This document shows, in pieces, positions 25,766 to 33,477 of a stretch of DNA of 64,000 nt (its first letter is position 1; every line of letters begins with the position of its first letter). The stretch comes from an uncultured Oscillibacter sp. (lineage in GTDB: Bacteria > Bacillota > Clostridia > Oscillospirales > Oscillospiraceae): assembly GCA_910576865.1 (NCBI GenBank), contig CAJTKE010000004.1:104737-168736 (forward strand). Direction: 5' to 3'. The notes beneath the pieces are model-generated. The model did not search any database, was not told where the DNA came from, and saw only the letters and a list, made by a program, of their open reading frames with translations. Position numbers and translations under genes: made by a program.

Positions 25766-26677
25766 TCAGATATGAATGCCGCCCACGAAGTAGGTATTGT
25801 AGTAGCCGTCGGTCAGGTCGGAGTAAATCACACCGCCGCTCCGGGAGGAGGAGGAGTGAATCATCTGTCCGCCGCCGATGTAGATGCCCGCGTGAGAGCA
25901 GGCCTTGCCCGCGTTCCGGCTGGGATCGTTGAAGAAGACCAGATCGCCGGGCTGGAGCTCGCCCAGGCTGTAGACCCGGGTGCCCAGGCCGCTCTGCCAC
26001 TGGCCGGTGGCCGTGTGGGGCAGGGAGACGCCGAACTGCTTGTACACGTACATGGTGAAGCCGGAGCAGTCAAAGCCGCCGGGGGCCGCGCCGCCATAGG
26101 CGTACCGGGTGCCCAGGAACTGCCGGGCGAAGTCGACGATGCTGCTGTCGCCCACGCTGGCGCCGGGGGTCAGGGGAGTCTGGTTGGTCAGGCTTATGTA
26201 ATCGCTGCGGACATAGCCGTCGCCGTATTGTCCGGTGATTTTGTACCAGCCGTTCTCGATTCCGATGACGGTGACGCCGCTGTTCAGGCCCAGGTTGTTG
26301 ACGATTTCGGCGTCCAGATTGCCCTCGGCCCGGACGTTGACGCCCCGGGCGTTGATCCGGCCATAGTATTCAAACTCGGTGGCCTCGTCCTTGGTGAAGA
26401 AGTCGGCGGAGACGTAACCGATCTGACCGTCGTGCGCCACGTGGTACCAGCCGTCCTCCTCGCCCAGCACGGCGATGATCCAGTCCTTGTCCAGCATGGT
26501 GATGACGGAGGCCTCCAAAGAGGGCTCGGACCGGAGGCGGAGGGAGGACCCGGTGGTCTTTCCGATGCCGATGACCAGGGGGTCTCCGTCGGCGGCGAAG
26601 GCCGTCAGGGGCAGGCAGAGCATGGCAATCAGGGTGAGCGCCAGAACCTTGGCGGCTTTTCCTGCAAGTCGATTCAT
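25766..26677 (-). CDS. secreted NlpC/P60 peptidoglycan hydrolase with SH3 domains
   Basis: 303 residues. A signal peptide (VLALTLIAMLCLPLTAFAA) is followed by two bacterial SH3 domains (GSSLRLRSEPSLEASVI, RGVNVRAEGNLDAEIV) and a C-terminal NlpC/P60 domain with catalytic Cys in GGFDCSGFTMYVY, His in KACSHAGIYIGGG and a later polar residue after MIHSSS. It cleaves D-gamma-Glu-diaminopimelate-type bonds in wall peptides. The start follows GAAAGGAAGC. Single gene between a strong terminator and a small conserved gene. Confidence 0.93.
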   Translation of the reverse strand: MNRLAGKAAKVLALTLIAMLCLPLTAFAADGDPLVIGIGKTTGSSLRLRSEPSLEASVITMLDKDWIIAVLGEEDGWYHVAHDGQIGYVSADFFTKDEATEFEYYGRINARGVNVRAEGNLDAEIVNNLGLNSGVTVIGIENGWYKITGQYGDGYVRSDYISLTNQTPLTPGASVGDSSIVDFARQFLGTRYAYGGAAPGGFDCSGFTMYVYKQFGVSLPHTATGQWQSGLGTRVYSLGELQPGDLVFFNDPSRNAGKACSHAGIYIGGGQMIHSSSSRSGGVIYSDLTDGYYNTYFVGGIHI

Positions 26678-26732
26678 AGAGGTTGCTTCCTTTCTCGTGT
26701 CTTTTGTAAACGGTTGCGGCAAGCGGCCGGTA

Positions 26733-27041
26733 TTACTTCTCCTTGCCCGCCAGGGCCCGGTTCAGCCAGACGGAGGCGATGTCCATCGCGGCGTAGAGGC
26801 TGTCCTTCTCGCTCTTTTTGACCACACGGTCCCGGGACTTCAGATCCGGGTCCGTGAGCTGGAGCTGAATGGAGACCTTGGAGGCCAGCTCCAGGTCCTG
26901 CTCCTTCTTTGTCTCCAGCACCTGCATCATGATGATATATTTTTCAGCCATCGTGCCGTAGTAGATCAGATTGCCCGCCCGGCGAAGCGGATGGCCCTTG
27001 TACACAAGCCCTTCGGTTTTGCTGTTCCTGCTTCCAGCCAT
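26733..27041 (-). CDS. conserved clostridial protein of unknown function
   Basis: 102 residues: basic start (AGSRNSKTEGLVYKGHPLRR), a core GNLIYYGTMAEKYIIMMQVLETKK and a helical C-terminus (LYAAMDIASVWLNRALAG). I recall similar ~100-residue proteins in Clostridia but no function. No signal peptide or membrane helix. The start has GGGAGGTTTTT directly upstream; the longer upstream frame is not needed. It shares direction with, and lies 55 bases upstream of, the NlpC/P60 gene. Confidence 0.65.
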   Translation of the reverse strand: MAGSRNSKTEGLVYKGHPLRRAGNLIYYGTMAEKYIIMMQVLETKKEQDLELASKVSIQLQLTDPDLKSRDRVVKKSEKDSLYAAMDIASVWLNRALAGKEK

Positions 27042-27171
27042 AAAAACCTCCCTGAAAGATTTTGTAACCAAATTGTAACATCTTTTTCCCGTTTTGTCAA
27101 CATTCTGACCTGAGCAAATTGCCAAAAAAGAATGGGTAATTTGTGGCACAACTGACAAAAAACGCAAAAAT

Positions 27172-27222
27172 CCCGTGGAATACGGCCTCCGCCTCGGGGG
27201 GCGGCGAGCCGTGTTCCACGGG
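27172..27222 (-). terminator. intrinsic terminator of ireB
   Basis: Minus-strand stem CCCGTGGAA.ACGGC / GCCGT.TTCCACGGG with an inner GC-rich hairpin, followed by ATTTTTGCGTTTTTT. Confidence 0.82.
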
Positions 27223-27261
27223 ACGCGCGTCGAAAATGATTACAATTTGTAACTCTTTTTG

Positions 27262-27507
27262 TTACTGACCCAGATACTTCCGCACCAGCACCTGCAAAAG
27301 CTCATCCCGGTCGATCTTGCGGATCAGGGTCCGGGCATTGTTGTGGTTGGTGATATAGGTGGGGTCCTCGGACAGGATATAGCCCACGATCTGGTTGATG
27401 GGGTTATAGCCCTTTTCCTCCAGGGCCTTGTAGACTGTGGAGAGGATCTGATGGATCTCCGCGTCCTTTTCCAGCGCGAGGCTGAATTTTCTGGTGAAAT
27501 CGTCCAT
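27262..27507 (-). CDS. ireB: IreB family regulatory phosphoprotein
   Basis: 81 residues, full length for the family (formerly UPF0297/DUF965). The conserved block ALEEKGYNPINQIVGYILS, followed by DPTYITNHNNARTLIRK and RDELL, is diagnostic. IreB is the substrate of the IreK/PrkC-type Ser/Thr kinase and in enterococci affects cephalosporin tolerance. The start has GAAAGGAAGG upstream. The common neighbours alaS and yqgF are not beside it here. Confidence 0.95.
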   Translation of the reverse strand: MDDFTRKFSLALEKDAEIHQILSTVYKALEEKGYNPINQIVGYILSEDPTYITNHNNARTLIRKIDRDELLQVLVRKYLGQ

Positions 27508-27630
27508 AGGTACACCACCTTCCTTTCTGATTACGTCCTAGTATACTCGCTTTTTCCCCCACTGTAAAGGGTTTCGGCGGGAAATTTACGAAAGATTACG
27601 AAAGATTTTTACTGAGGCGCCCCTCCGGAC

Positions 27631-30327
27631 TCAGCGGAGGACGGAATCCAGCTCCTTGGCCAGCAGGTCCAGGATGCCCTTCACGTCCTCGTCGGCCTCC
27701 TGGGAGGTGAGGCTGCGGTCGTCGGCCCGGAGCTCCAGATTGAAGGCCACGCTCTTCTTTCCCTCGGGCACGCCCTTGCCGGTGTATACGTCGAAGAGGC
27801 TGACGGACTTCAAAAGACCCTTGGCCCCCCGGCAGATGCACTCTTCCAGCTTGCCCACGGGAAGGCATTTGTCGCAGACCAGGGCGATGTCCCGGGTGAC
27901 GGCGGGGAAGCGGGGCAGGGGCTGGTAGACCGGCGTGCCGCCCATGTTTTCGTAAAGGGCGTTGAAGTCCAGCTCGGCGGCGTAGAGCTCACAGTCCACG
28001 TCGTAGTTCTCCGCCACGGCGGGGTGAATCTGGCCCAGGGTGCCCAGGAGGAAGCCGCCCCGGTAGACCCTGGCGCAGCGGCCCGGGTGATAGGAGGGGT
28101 TGCCGGACTCCGCCTCGAAGCGGAAGCCCTCGATTCCCAGGCCCTCCAGCACGGCCTCCACGGCCCCCTTGAGCAGGAAGAAGTCCATGCCGCCGCCGTA
28201 GCCGCCCAGGGAGAGGACCTTGGGCTCGTCGGCCATGCCGGAGCCGTCATTTTTGGCAAAGTAGGTCCGGCCCAGCTCATAGAGCCGGACGGCCTTGTTC
28301 CGGTAGTGGCAGTTCCGGGCCAGGATCTCCAGCATGGAGGGCAGGGTGGTGGTGCGCATGATGGAGGTGTCCTCCCCCAGGGGGTTCAGAATCTTCATGG
28401 AGTCCCGGAGGGGGGAGTCCGCCGGGAGGTTGATCTTGTCGTAATAGGCGGGGCTGATGAAGGAGTAGGTGATGATCTCGCTGTACCCCGCCGCCCGGCA
28501 GAGGGCCCCGGCGGCGTTCTCCGCCTGCTGGACGGGATTCCAGCCCCGGCGCTCGTTCAGCCCGGCGGAGAGGGTGTTGGGGATGTTGTTGTAGCCGTAG
28601 AACCGGGCGGCCTCCTCGGCGATGTCGGACCAGTGCTCCACGTCGGACCGCCAGGAGGGCACGGTGATGACGTCCCCCTCCAGGCCGAAGCCCAGGGCCT
28701 CCAGGGTCTTCCGGGTGTCCGCCTCGGGGATGTCCACCCCCAGGAAGCGGTTCATCTTCTCCGGCTCGAATTTGACGGTGACCGGGTTGGGGACGAAGTT
28801 CAGGATGTCGATGACGCCGTCCACCACCTCGCCGGCCCCCAGCAGCTCCACCAGCTCACAGGCCCGGTTCACGGCGGGGAGGGTGTTCAGGATGTCCAGG
28901 CCCTTCTCGAACTTGGCGGAGGCCTCCGTCCGCATGCCCAAGGCCAGGGCGGTCTTCCGGATGCAGGCCCCGTCGAAGTTGGCGGACTCGAAGACCACGT
29001 CCACGGTGTCCCCCACGATCTCGCTGTTCAGTCCGCCCATGACGCCCGCAAGGCCCACGGCCCGGGTGTCGTCGGCGATGACCAGCATGTCGGGGTTCAG
29101 CTTCCGGACGTTCCCGTCCAGGGTGGTCAGCTCCTCCCCGGCCCGGGCCCGGCGGACCACGATTTTCCCGCCCTTCACATAGCGGTAGTCAAAGGCGTGC
29201 ATGGGCTGGCCGTATTCCAGCATGACGTAGTTGGTGATGTCCACGATGTTGTTGATGGGCCGGACCCCGTTGGCCCGGAGGCGCTCCCGCATCCACTTGG
29301 GGGAGGGGGCGATCCGCACGTTCCGGACCATCCGGGCGGTGTACCGGGGGCAGAGGTCCGGATCCGGGGTCTCCACGTCCAAAAGCTCCGGCAGGGCGCC
29401 GGCCGCGCCGCCCCTGACCTCCGGGTCGTGGAGCTTCAGAGGTTTGCCGAAGGTCACCGCCGCCTCCCGGGCAAGGCCGATGACGCTGAGACAGTCGGGC
29501 CGGTTGGGGGTGATCTCAAATTCCACCACGTGGTCGTCCGCGCCGATGACGGGGCGGATGTCGTCCCCGGGCCGGATGCCCTCCTCGTGGAGGATGAAAA
29601 TGCCGTCGGGGATGCAGTGGGGGAATTCCCGCTGCTCCGCGTGAAGGTCCGCCAGGGTGCAGATGTGCTCCCGCGTCATATCCAGAGCCACGGTGTCGCA
29701 GACGTGGATATTGGGGCAGCTGGTCCCGACTTTGTGGGTCCGCCCGCCGCTGTCGCACTCCACAAGGAAGCGCCCATTGCCATCGGGAAGGACCTCTGTG
29801 ACAAACGCGGCTTTCACATCCCCGAAAATTTTGTATCCGGGGACAACGTCCTTGGGAATCGACGGCTTCTCGGGGTCGATGGCCTTGTAGTCGTTCAGCA
29901 GGGCGGCGGCGGTAATGACGGCGTAGGGGAAGTCCCGCTCGTCCAGGTTCAGCTCCTTCAAAGAGCAGAGCATGCCCTTGGACTTCACGCCCCGGAGGTT
30001 GCCCCGGGTGATGTGCTTGCCGCCGGGGAGCCAGGAGTTGTCTTTGGCCACGGGGATCAGGTCCCCCTCGTGGATGTTCCAGGCCCCGGTGACGATCTGG
30101 ACGGGCTCGTCCTGGCCGATGTCGATCTGGCAGACCCACATGTGGTCGCTGTCCGGGTGGCGCTCCATTTTGTCAATGCGGCCCACGACGACGTTTTTGA
30201 TCTCCGCCCCCAGGTCCTCGGTGACCTCCACCTTGGAGCCGGAGATGGTCATGGCCTCGGCGAAGTCCCGGTCACTGACCGGGCCCACGTCCACAAATTC
30301 CTGCAACCATTTACGGGATAGCTTCAT
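27631..30327 (-). CDS. pheT: phenylalanyl-tRNA synthetase beta subunit with a ~100-residue insertion
   Basis: 898 residues, about 100 longer than usual. It contains the N-terminal EMAP/tRNA-binding domain (RHPDSDHMWVCQIDIG), B3/B4 editing region, B5 domain (LGVDIPEADTRKTLEALGF), the catalytic-like core and a C-terminal anticodon-binding domain (PLPRFPAVTRDIALVCDK). Between MLCSLKELNLDE (about residue 130) and CIPDGIFILHEEG (about 238), where other bacteria have roughly 10 residues, there is an extra beta-rich segment. With PheS it charges tRNA-Phe and edits Tyr-tRNA-Phe. The start is the ATG after GAGGAGATACAAGCT. Last gene of the T-box operon. Confidence 0.96.
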   Translation of the reverse strand: MKLSRKWLQEFVDVGPVSDRDFAEAMTISGSKVEVTEDLGAEIKNVVVGRIDKMERHPDSDHMWVCQIDIGQDEPVQIVTGAWNIHEGDLIPVAKDNSWLPGGKHITRGNLRGVKSKGMLCSLKELNLDERDFPYAVITAAALLNDYKAIDPEKPSIPKDVVPGYKIFGDVKAAFVTEVLPDGNGRFLVECDSGGRTHKVGTSCPNIHVCDTVALDMTREHICTLADLHAEQREFPHCIPDGIFILHEEGIRPGDDIRPVIGADDHVVEFEITPNRPDCLSVIGLAREAAVTFGKPLKLHDPEVRGGAAGALPELLDVETPDPDLCPRYTARMVRNVRIAPSPKWMRERLRANGVRPINNIVDITNYVMLEYGQPMHAFDYRYVKGGKIVVRRARAGEELTTLDGNVRKLNPDMLVIADDTRAVGLAGVMGGLNSEIVGDTVDVVFESANFDGACIRKTALALGMRTEASAKFEKGLDILNTLPAVNRACELVELLGAGEVVDGVIDILNFVPNPVTVKFEPEKMNRFLGVDIPEADTRKTLEALGFGLEGDVITVPSWRSDVEHWSDIAEEAARFYGYNNIPNTLSAGLNERRGWNPVQQAENAAGALCRAAGYSEIITYSFISPAYYDKINLPADSPLRDSMKILNPLGEDTSIMRTTTLPSMLEILARNCHYRNKAVRLYELGRTYFAKNDGSGMADEPKVLSLGGYGGGMDFFLLKGAVEAVLEGLGIEGFRFEAESGNPSYHPGRCARVYRGGFLLGTLGQIHPAVAENYDVDCELYAAELDFNALYENMGGTPVYQPLPRFPAVTRDIALVCDKCLPVGKLEECICRGAKGLLKSVSLFDVYTGKGVPEGKKSVAFNLELRADDRSLTSQEADEDVKGILDLLAKELDSVLR

Positions 30328-30476
30328 AGCTTGTATCTCCTCACTATTCAAATCATTTTTGTGACGACATGCGCGTCACAAAAATTCCGATACCCCAGCC
30401 GCCCGGGGCGGCGTCACCAGTCCGCAGACTGGTGGTGGGGGATTCTCAAGGGGGAGCCTGCTCCCCCTTGAAGTTC
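30328..30476 (-). other. hairpin-rich spacer between pheS and pheT
   Basis: 149 bases with no gene, holding three stem-loops: CAAGGGGGAGC / GCTCCCCCTTG near 30449-30472, a CACCAGTC / GACTGGTG pair near 30415-30435, and TTTTTGTGACG / CGTCACAAAAA at 30356-30384. None has a proper terminator T-run after it in the operon direction. They could tune pheT translation or mRNA processing. Confidence 0.55.
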
Positions 30477-31502
30477 TCAGAATTGCTCCAGGAAGCGGAT
30501 GTCGTTCTCGAAGATCAGCCGCATGTCGGAAATCTTGTACCGCCCCAGCGCCAGCCGCTCCAGGCCCATGCCGAAGGCGAAGCCGGAGTACTCCTCCGGG
30601 TCGATGCCGCAGCCGCGGAGCACCTTGGGGTGGACCATGCCCGCGCCGAGAATCTCGATCCAGCCCTCGCCCTTGCAGGTGGGGCAGCCCTTGCCGCCGC
30701 ATTTGTAGCACTGGATGTCCACCTCACAGCTGGGCTCGGTGAAGGGGAAGTGGTGGGGCCGGAAGCGGGTCCGGGTGTCCGGACCGTAGATCTCCCGGAT
30801 GACGGCGTTCAGCGTCCCCTTCAGGTCCGCCATGGTGATGCCCTTGTCCACCACCAGACCCTCGATCTGGTGGAACATGGGGGAGTGGGTGGCGTCCACC
30901 TCGTCCTTGCGGTAAACCCGCCCGGCGGAGATCATGCGGATGGGCACGCCATAGCCCTCCATGGCCCGGATCTGCATGGGGGAGGTCTGGGACCGGAGGA
31001 GGACGGAGGAGTCCTCCGTCAAATAGAAGGTGTCCGTCCAGTCCCGGGAGGGATGGTTCTCCGGGGCGTTGAGCTTGGTGAAGTTGTAGTCCGCCTGCTC
31101 GATCTCCGGGCCGTCCATGATCTCAAAACCCATGTTCAAAAAGATTTCCTTCATCTCGTCCAGCACGGAGTACATGGGGTGCTTGTGGCCCATGGGGGGC
31201 TTCTTCCCCGGGATGGTCACGTCCACGGCCTCCGCCGCCAGCCTTGCCTCCAGGGCCTTCCGGGAGAGGACGCCGGACTGGGCCTCGATGGCCTGCTCCA
31301 GGCTGGCCCGGACGTCGTTGGCCAGCTGGCCCATGACGGGGCGCAGCTCGGCGGGCAGGCCGCCCATCTGCTTCAGGACGGCGGTGAGCTCGCCCTTCTT
31401 GCCCAGGTACTTGACCCGGAGGGCCTCCAGCCCGGCGGTCTCCCGGGCGGAGCCGATGGCCTCCAGCGCTCCGGCGCGGATGGCTTCCAACTGTTCTTTC
31501 AT
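30477..31502 (-). CDS. pheS: phenylalanyl-tRNA synthetase alpha subunit
   Basis: 341 residues, standard length. An N-terminal coiled coil (KYLGKKGELTAVLKQMG) is followed by class II motifs: HPSRDWTDTFYL, LLRSQTSPMQIRAM (motif 2 region), RVYRKDEVDATHSPMFHQIEG, and motif 3 GFAFGMGLERLALGRY. A CXXC pair plus two more cysteines (CYKCGGKGCPTCKG) may bind zinc, seen in some Clostridia. It forms the (alpha beta)2 enzyme with PheT. The start lies 33 bases after the deacetylase stop. Confidence 0.97.
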   Translation of the reverse strand: MKEQLEAIRAGALEAIGSARETAGLEALRVKYLGKKGELTAVLKQMGGLPAELRPVMGQLANDVRASLEQAIEAQSGVLSRKALEARLAAEAVDVTIPGKKPPMGHKHPMYSVLDEMKEIFLNMGFEIMDGPEIEQADYNFTKLNAPENHPSRDWTDTFYLTEDSSVLLRSQTSPMQIRAMEGYGVPIRMISAGRVYRKDEVDATHSPMFHQIEGLVVDKGITMADLKGTLNAVIREIYGPDTRTRFRPHHFPFTEPSCEVDIQCYKCGGKGCPTCKGEGWIEILGAGMVHPKVLRGCGIDPEEYSGFAFGMGLERLALGRYKISDMRLIFENDIRFLEQF

Positions 31503-31535
31503 ATGCTGGTACTCCTTTTCATTGAATAGGATGTC

Positions 31536-32462
31536 TCATGCCTTTTTCAAGAGCTCCGCCGGCGTCTTCTGCATGGTGACGGTGAAGCGGGGCAGCTGCT
31601 GCAGGCCCTTGGAGAGGTCGGCGGACTTCTTTCCCGGCCCGGTGATCACCGTCACGGGGAAGAGAGCCTTCAAGCAGGCGTCCGCGTCCGGGTCGGTCTT
31701 GCCGAAGGGGTAGGCGAAGTAGGTGGGCGGCGCGCCCAGCTCCACGGTGATGCGCTCGTGGCTGCACCGCAGGTCCTCCAGCACCCGAAGACGGAAATCC
31801 AGGTCGGACTCGCCCTTCTTCCGCTGGACGCCGTTGGCCTGCCCGGCCACGAAGTTCCCCATCCGGGTGTCCAGGTTATGGGTGACGTAGCCGTGGGACC
31901 CGATTTCCACCAGCCCGGAGGCGGTCATCTCCCGGCACATGTCCCAGGAGAGGAAGCTGCCGGTCCAGTTGTCCTGCATGTAGACCATGATGGCGATGGC
32001 GGCCTTGGCCCGGTACTTTTGAAGGAGGGGGTAGGCCAGATCGTAGTTGCTGCGGTAGCCGTCGTCAAAGGTGATGAGAACGGGCTTTTCCGGCAGGGGC
32101 TGTCCCGCCGCCAGCTCCCGGGGGAGGACGGTCTGATAGCCCTGCTCCGCCAGCCACTGGAGGTCCCGCTCCAGCCGGCCCGCGGTGACGGTCATCTCGT
32201 TGCAGGCCTCCCCGTTGGAGACCACGTGGTGGTACATCAGCACCGGCAGGCGGCAGGGGTAGGCCACCGGCGCGCCCTCCCGGGAGGAGGGGTGAATTTT
32301 GGGGACCTCCGGGACGGGGGCGGGCTGAGGTTCGGGCTCCGGCGCCTGGGCGGCGATCCGGGCCTCCTCCGTCAGGGCGGCGGAGGACGGGACGGCCGGG
32401 GCGAAGGGCGCGGTGAGGGAGAGGCTGAGGGTCAGCGCCAGTGCCAGGGGAAGGGAGTTCAT
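31536..32462 (-). CDS. exported polysaccharide deacetylase (NodB domain)
   Basis: 308 residues. A signal peptide or N-terminal anchor (SLPLALALTLSLSLTAPFAP) and a Pro/Glu-rich linker are followed by a NodB domain with MT1 LITFDDGYRSN (catalytic Asp pair), MT2 SHGYVTHNL (zinc histidines), and MT3-like YFAYPFGKTD. It should deacetylate peptidoglycan N-acetyl sugars or another surface glycan. The ATG at 32462 follows AAAGGACC; the longer frame upstream only reads through the T-box leader. It lies between that T-box and pheS, so it appears to be transcribed under phenylalanine control, which is odd for this enzyme. Confidence 0.9.
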   Translation of the reverse strand: MNSLPLALALTLSLSLTAPFAPAVPSSAALTEEARIAAQAPEPEPQPAPVPEVPKIHPSSREGAPVAYPCRLPVLMYHHVVSNGEACNEMTVTAGRLERDLQWLAEQGYQTVLPRELAAGQPLPEKPVLITFDDGYRSNYDLAYPLLQKYRAKAAIAIMVYMQDNWTGSFLSWDMCREMTASGLVEIGSHGYVTHNLDTRMGNFVAGQANGVQRKKGESDLDFRLRVLEDLRCSHERITVELGAPPTYFAYPFGKTDPDADACLKALFPVTVITGPGKKSADLSKGLQQLPRFTVTMQKTPAELLKKA

Positions 32463-32529
32463 GACGGTCAGGTCCTTTCTCTGCGGTCTTTCTCTGGATA
32501 CGTTGCCGCTTCCGGGGGCCGGGGGAAAA

Positions 32530-32764
32530 GAAAAAACCCTCCGTCCCAAACCATGGGACGAAAGGCACATCCTTCCGCGGTACCACCCAGATTCGCGCCC
32601 CGGGGGCGCGCGCTCGAGGCCCCGGTAACGGAGGGCGGACCGGCCGTGTCTCCACGGCGGCTCCCGGGCGAACCAAACGGCGCGTCGCGGACGGGCTCGC
32701 AGCCGATGGCCCATCCTCTCTTGGCGAGGCGTGATCGTTATTTTCCCGTTCATCGCGGATATCT
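32530..32764 (-). promoter_or_regulatory. T-box leader, probably phenylalanine specific
   Basis: The minus strand carries the T-box consensus GGGTGGTACCGCGGAAGG (around 32570-32590), the conserved CCTTTCGTCCC and then the terminator CGTCCCATGGTTTGGGACG followed by GGAGGGTTTTTT. An apical Stem I signal AGAGAGGATGGGCCATCGG lies near 32700-32725. In the 3' side of Stem I, GGTTCGCCC places a UUC codon at 32670-32672 (a UUU occurs six bases before), matching the downstream pheST. Binding of uncharged tRNA-Phe would favour antitermination. The specifier assignment is inferred from position and operon content. Confidence 0.88.
32531..32560 (-). terminator. T-box conditional terminator
   Basis: Minus strand stem CGTCCCATGG..GGGACG with T6 downstream; mutually exclusive with the T-box antiterminator. 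Confidence 0.88.
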
Positions 32765-32771
32765 TCTACTA

Positions 32772-32800
32772 TTTATAGCACAGAGAATTGAGAAAAGCAA
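32772..32800 (-). promoter_or_regulatory. sigma-A promoter of the T-box operon
   Basis: TTGCTT (32795-32800), 17-base spacer, TATAAA (32772-32777) on the minus strand, just upstream of the T-box leader. Confidence 0.85.
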
Positions 32801-32831
32801 GAGGGAAAATTCGACGGGAAGGAAAAGAGCT

Positions 32832-32971
32832 ACGAGAGAAACCCAGGAAGGGTTTCTCTCGTTTTCAATCAAAAGTTTTCAGAACATCCCACGGGTTCTG
32901 AAAACTTGCACAGGCGGGCGAAAAAATCTTTTCGCCCGCCTGAAAGAGAGGCCCTTGGCCTCTCTTTCTTG
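32832..32971 (-). terminator. array of four stem-loops downstream of rplS
   Basis: In transcription order after rplS: AAAGAGAGGCC / GGCCTCTCTTT (32947-32971); AGGCGGGCGAAAAGA / TTTTTTCGCCCGCCT (32912-32941); AAGTTTTCAGAAC / GTTCTGAAAACTT (32873-32907); ACGAGAGAAACCC / GGGTTTCTCTCGT (32832-32862). At least one should terminate; a run of four in 140 bases is more than needed. Confidence 0.7.
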
Positions 32972-32981
32972 TTCTTGGAGC

Positions 32982-33323
32982 TTACAGCTTCTCCTTGATC
33001 TTGGCGGCTTTGCCCACGCGGCCCCGCAGATAGTACAGCTTGGCCCGGCGGACGGAGCCGTTGCGGACGACCTGGATGGTGTCGATGGAGGGGGAGTGAA
33101 TGGGGAACACCTTCTCCACGCCCACGCCATAGGAGATGCGGCGGACGGTGATGGTCTCCTCGATGCCGCCGTGCTTTTTGGCGATGACGGTGCCCTCGAA
33201 GACCTGGATGCGCTCCCGAGAGCCCTCCTTGACCTTCACGTGGACACGGACGGTGTCGCCGATCTGCACCTTGGGCGTCTCCTTGCCCAGCGCCTCTTTG
33301 TTCAGTTCCTTGATGAGATCCAT
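32982..33323 (-). CDS. rplS: 50S ribosomal protein L19
   Basis: 113 residues, complete. The diagnostic segments GDTVRVHVKVKEGSRERIQVFEGTV, SYGVGVEKVFPIHSP and KLYYLRGRVGKAAKIKEK are present. L19 sits at the 30S-50S interface. The start follows CAGGAGGAAGCATCC. Neighbours trmD and rimM, common in other Firmicutes, are absent, so it is a single-gene unit with its own promoter and terminators. Confidence 0.98.
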   Translation of the reverse strand: MDLIKELNKEALGKETPKVQIGDTVRVHVKVKEGSRERIQVFEGTVIAKKHGGIEETITVRRISYGVGVEKVFPIHSPSIDTIQVVRNGSVRRAKLYYLRGRVGKAAKIKEKL

Positions 33324-33415
33324 GGATGCTTCCTCCTGTTGATATAGGCGTTCTTGCCCGCTTTTCCCGCGGATTTTTCCGCGCGCGGCAGAGGACCGCC
33401 CTTTGTAGCCTGATC

Positions 33416-33444
33416 AGGATATCACAATCCCCTTGGGATTGCAA
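33416..33444 (-). promoter_or_regulatory. sigma-A promoter of rplS
   Basis: TTGCAA (33439-33444), 17-base spacer, TATCCT (33416-33421) with an upstream TGTGA. The ~85-base leader contains GC-rich hairpins, so an L19-type autoregulatory leader is possible but not shown. Confidence 0.75.
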
Positions 33445-33477
33445 GGGTTTTTTTCACAAAATCCCCGGAGATTCGCC

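Noticed and set aside
28024..30321. 765-codon open frame antisense to pheT
   Set aside because: A GC-driven shadow of pheT with low-complexity Val/Gly/Asp/His composition and no ribosome binding site.
32463..32753. Upstream extension of the deacetylase frame
   Set aside because: It reads through the T-box leader; the signal peptide begins at 32462 behind a ribosome binding site.
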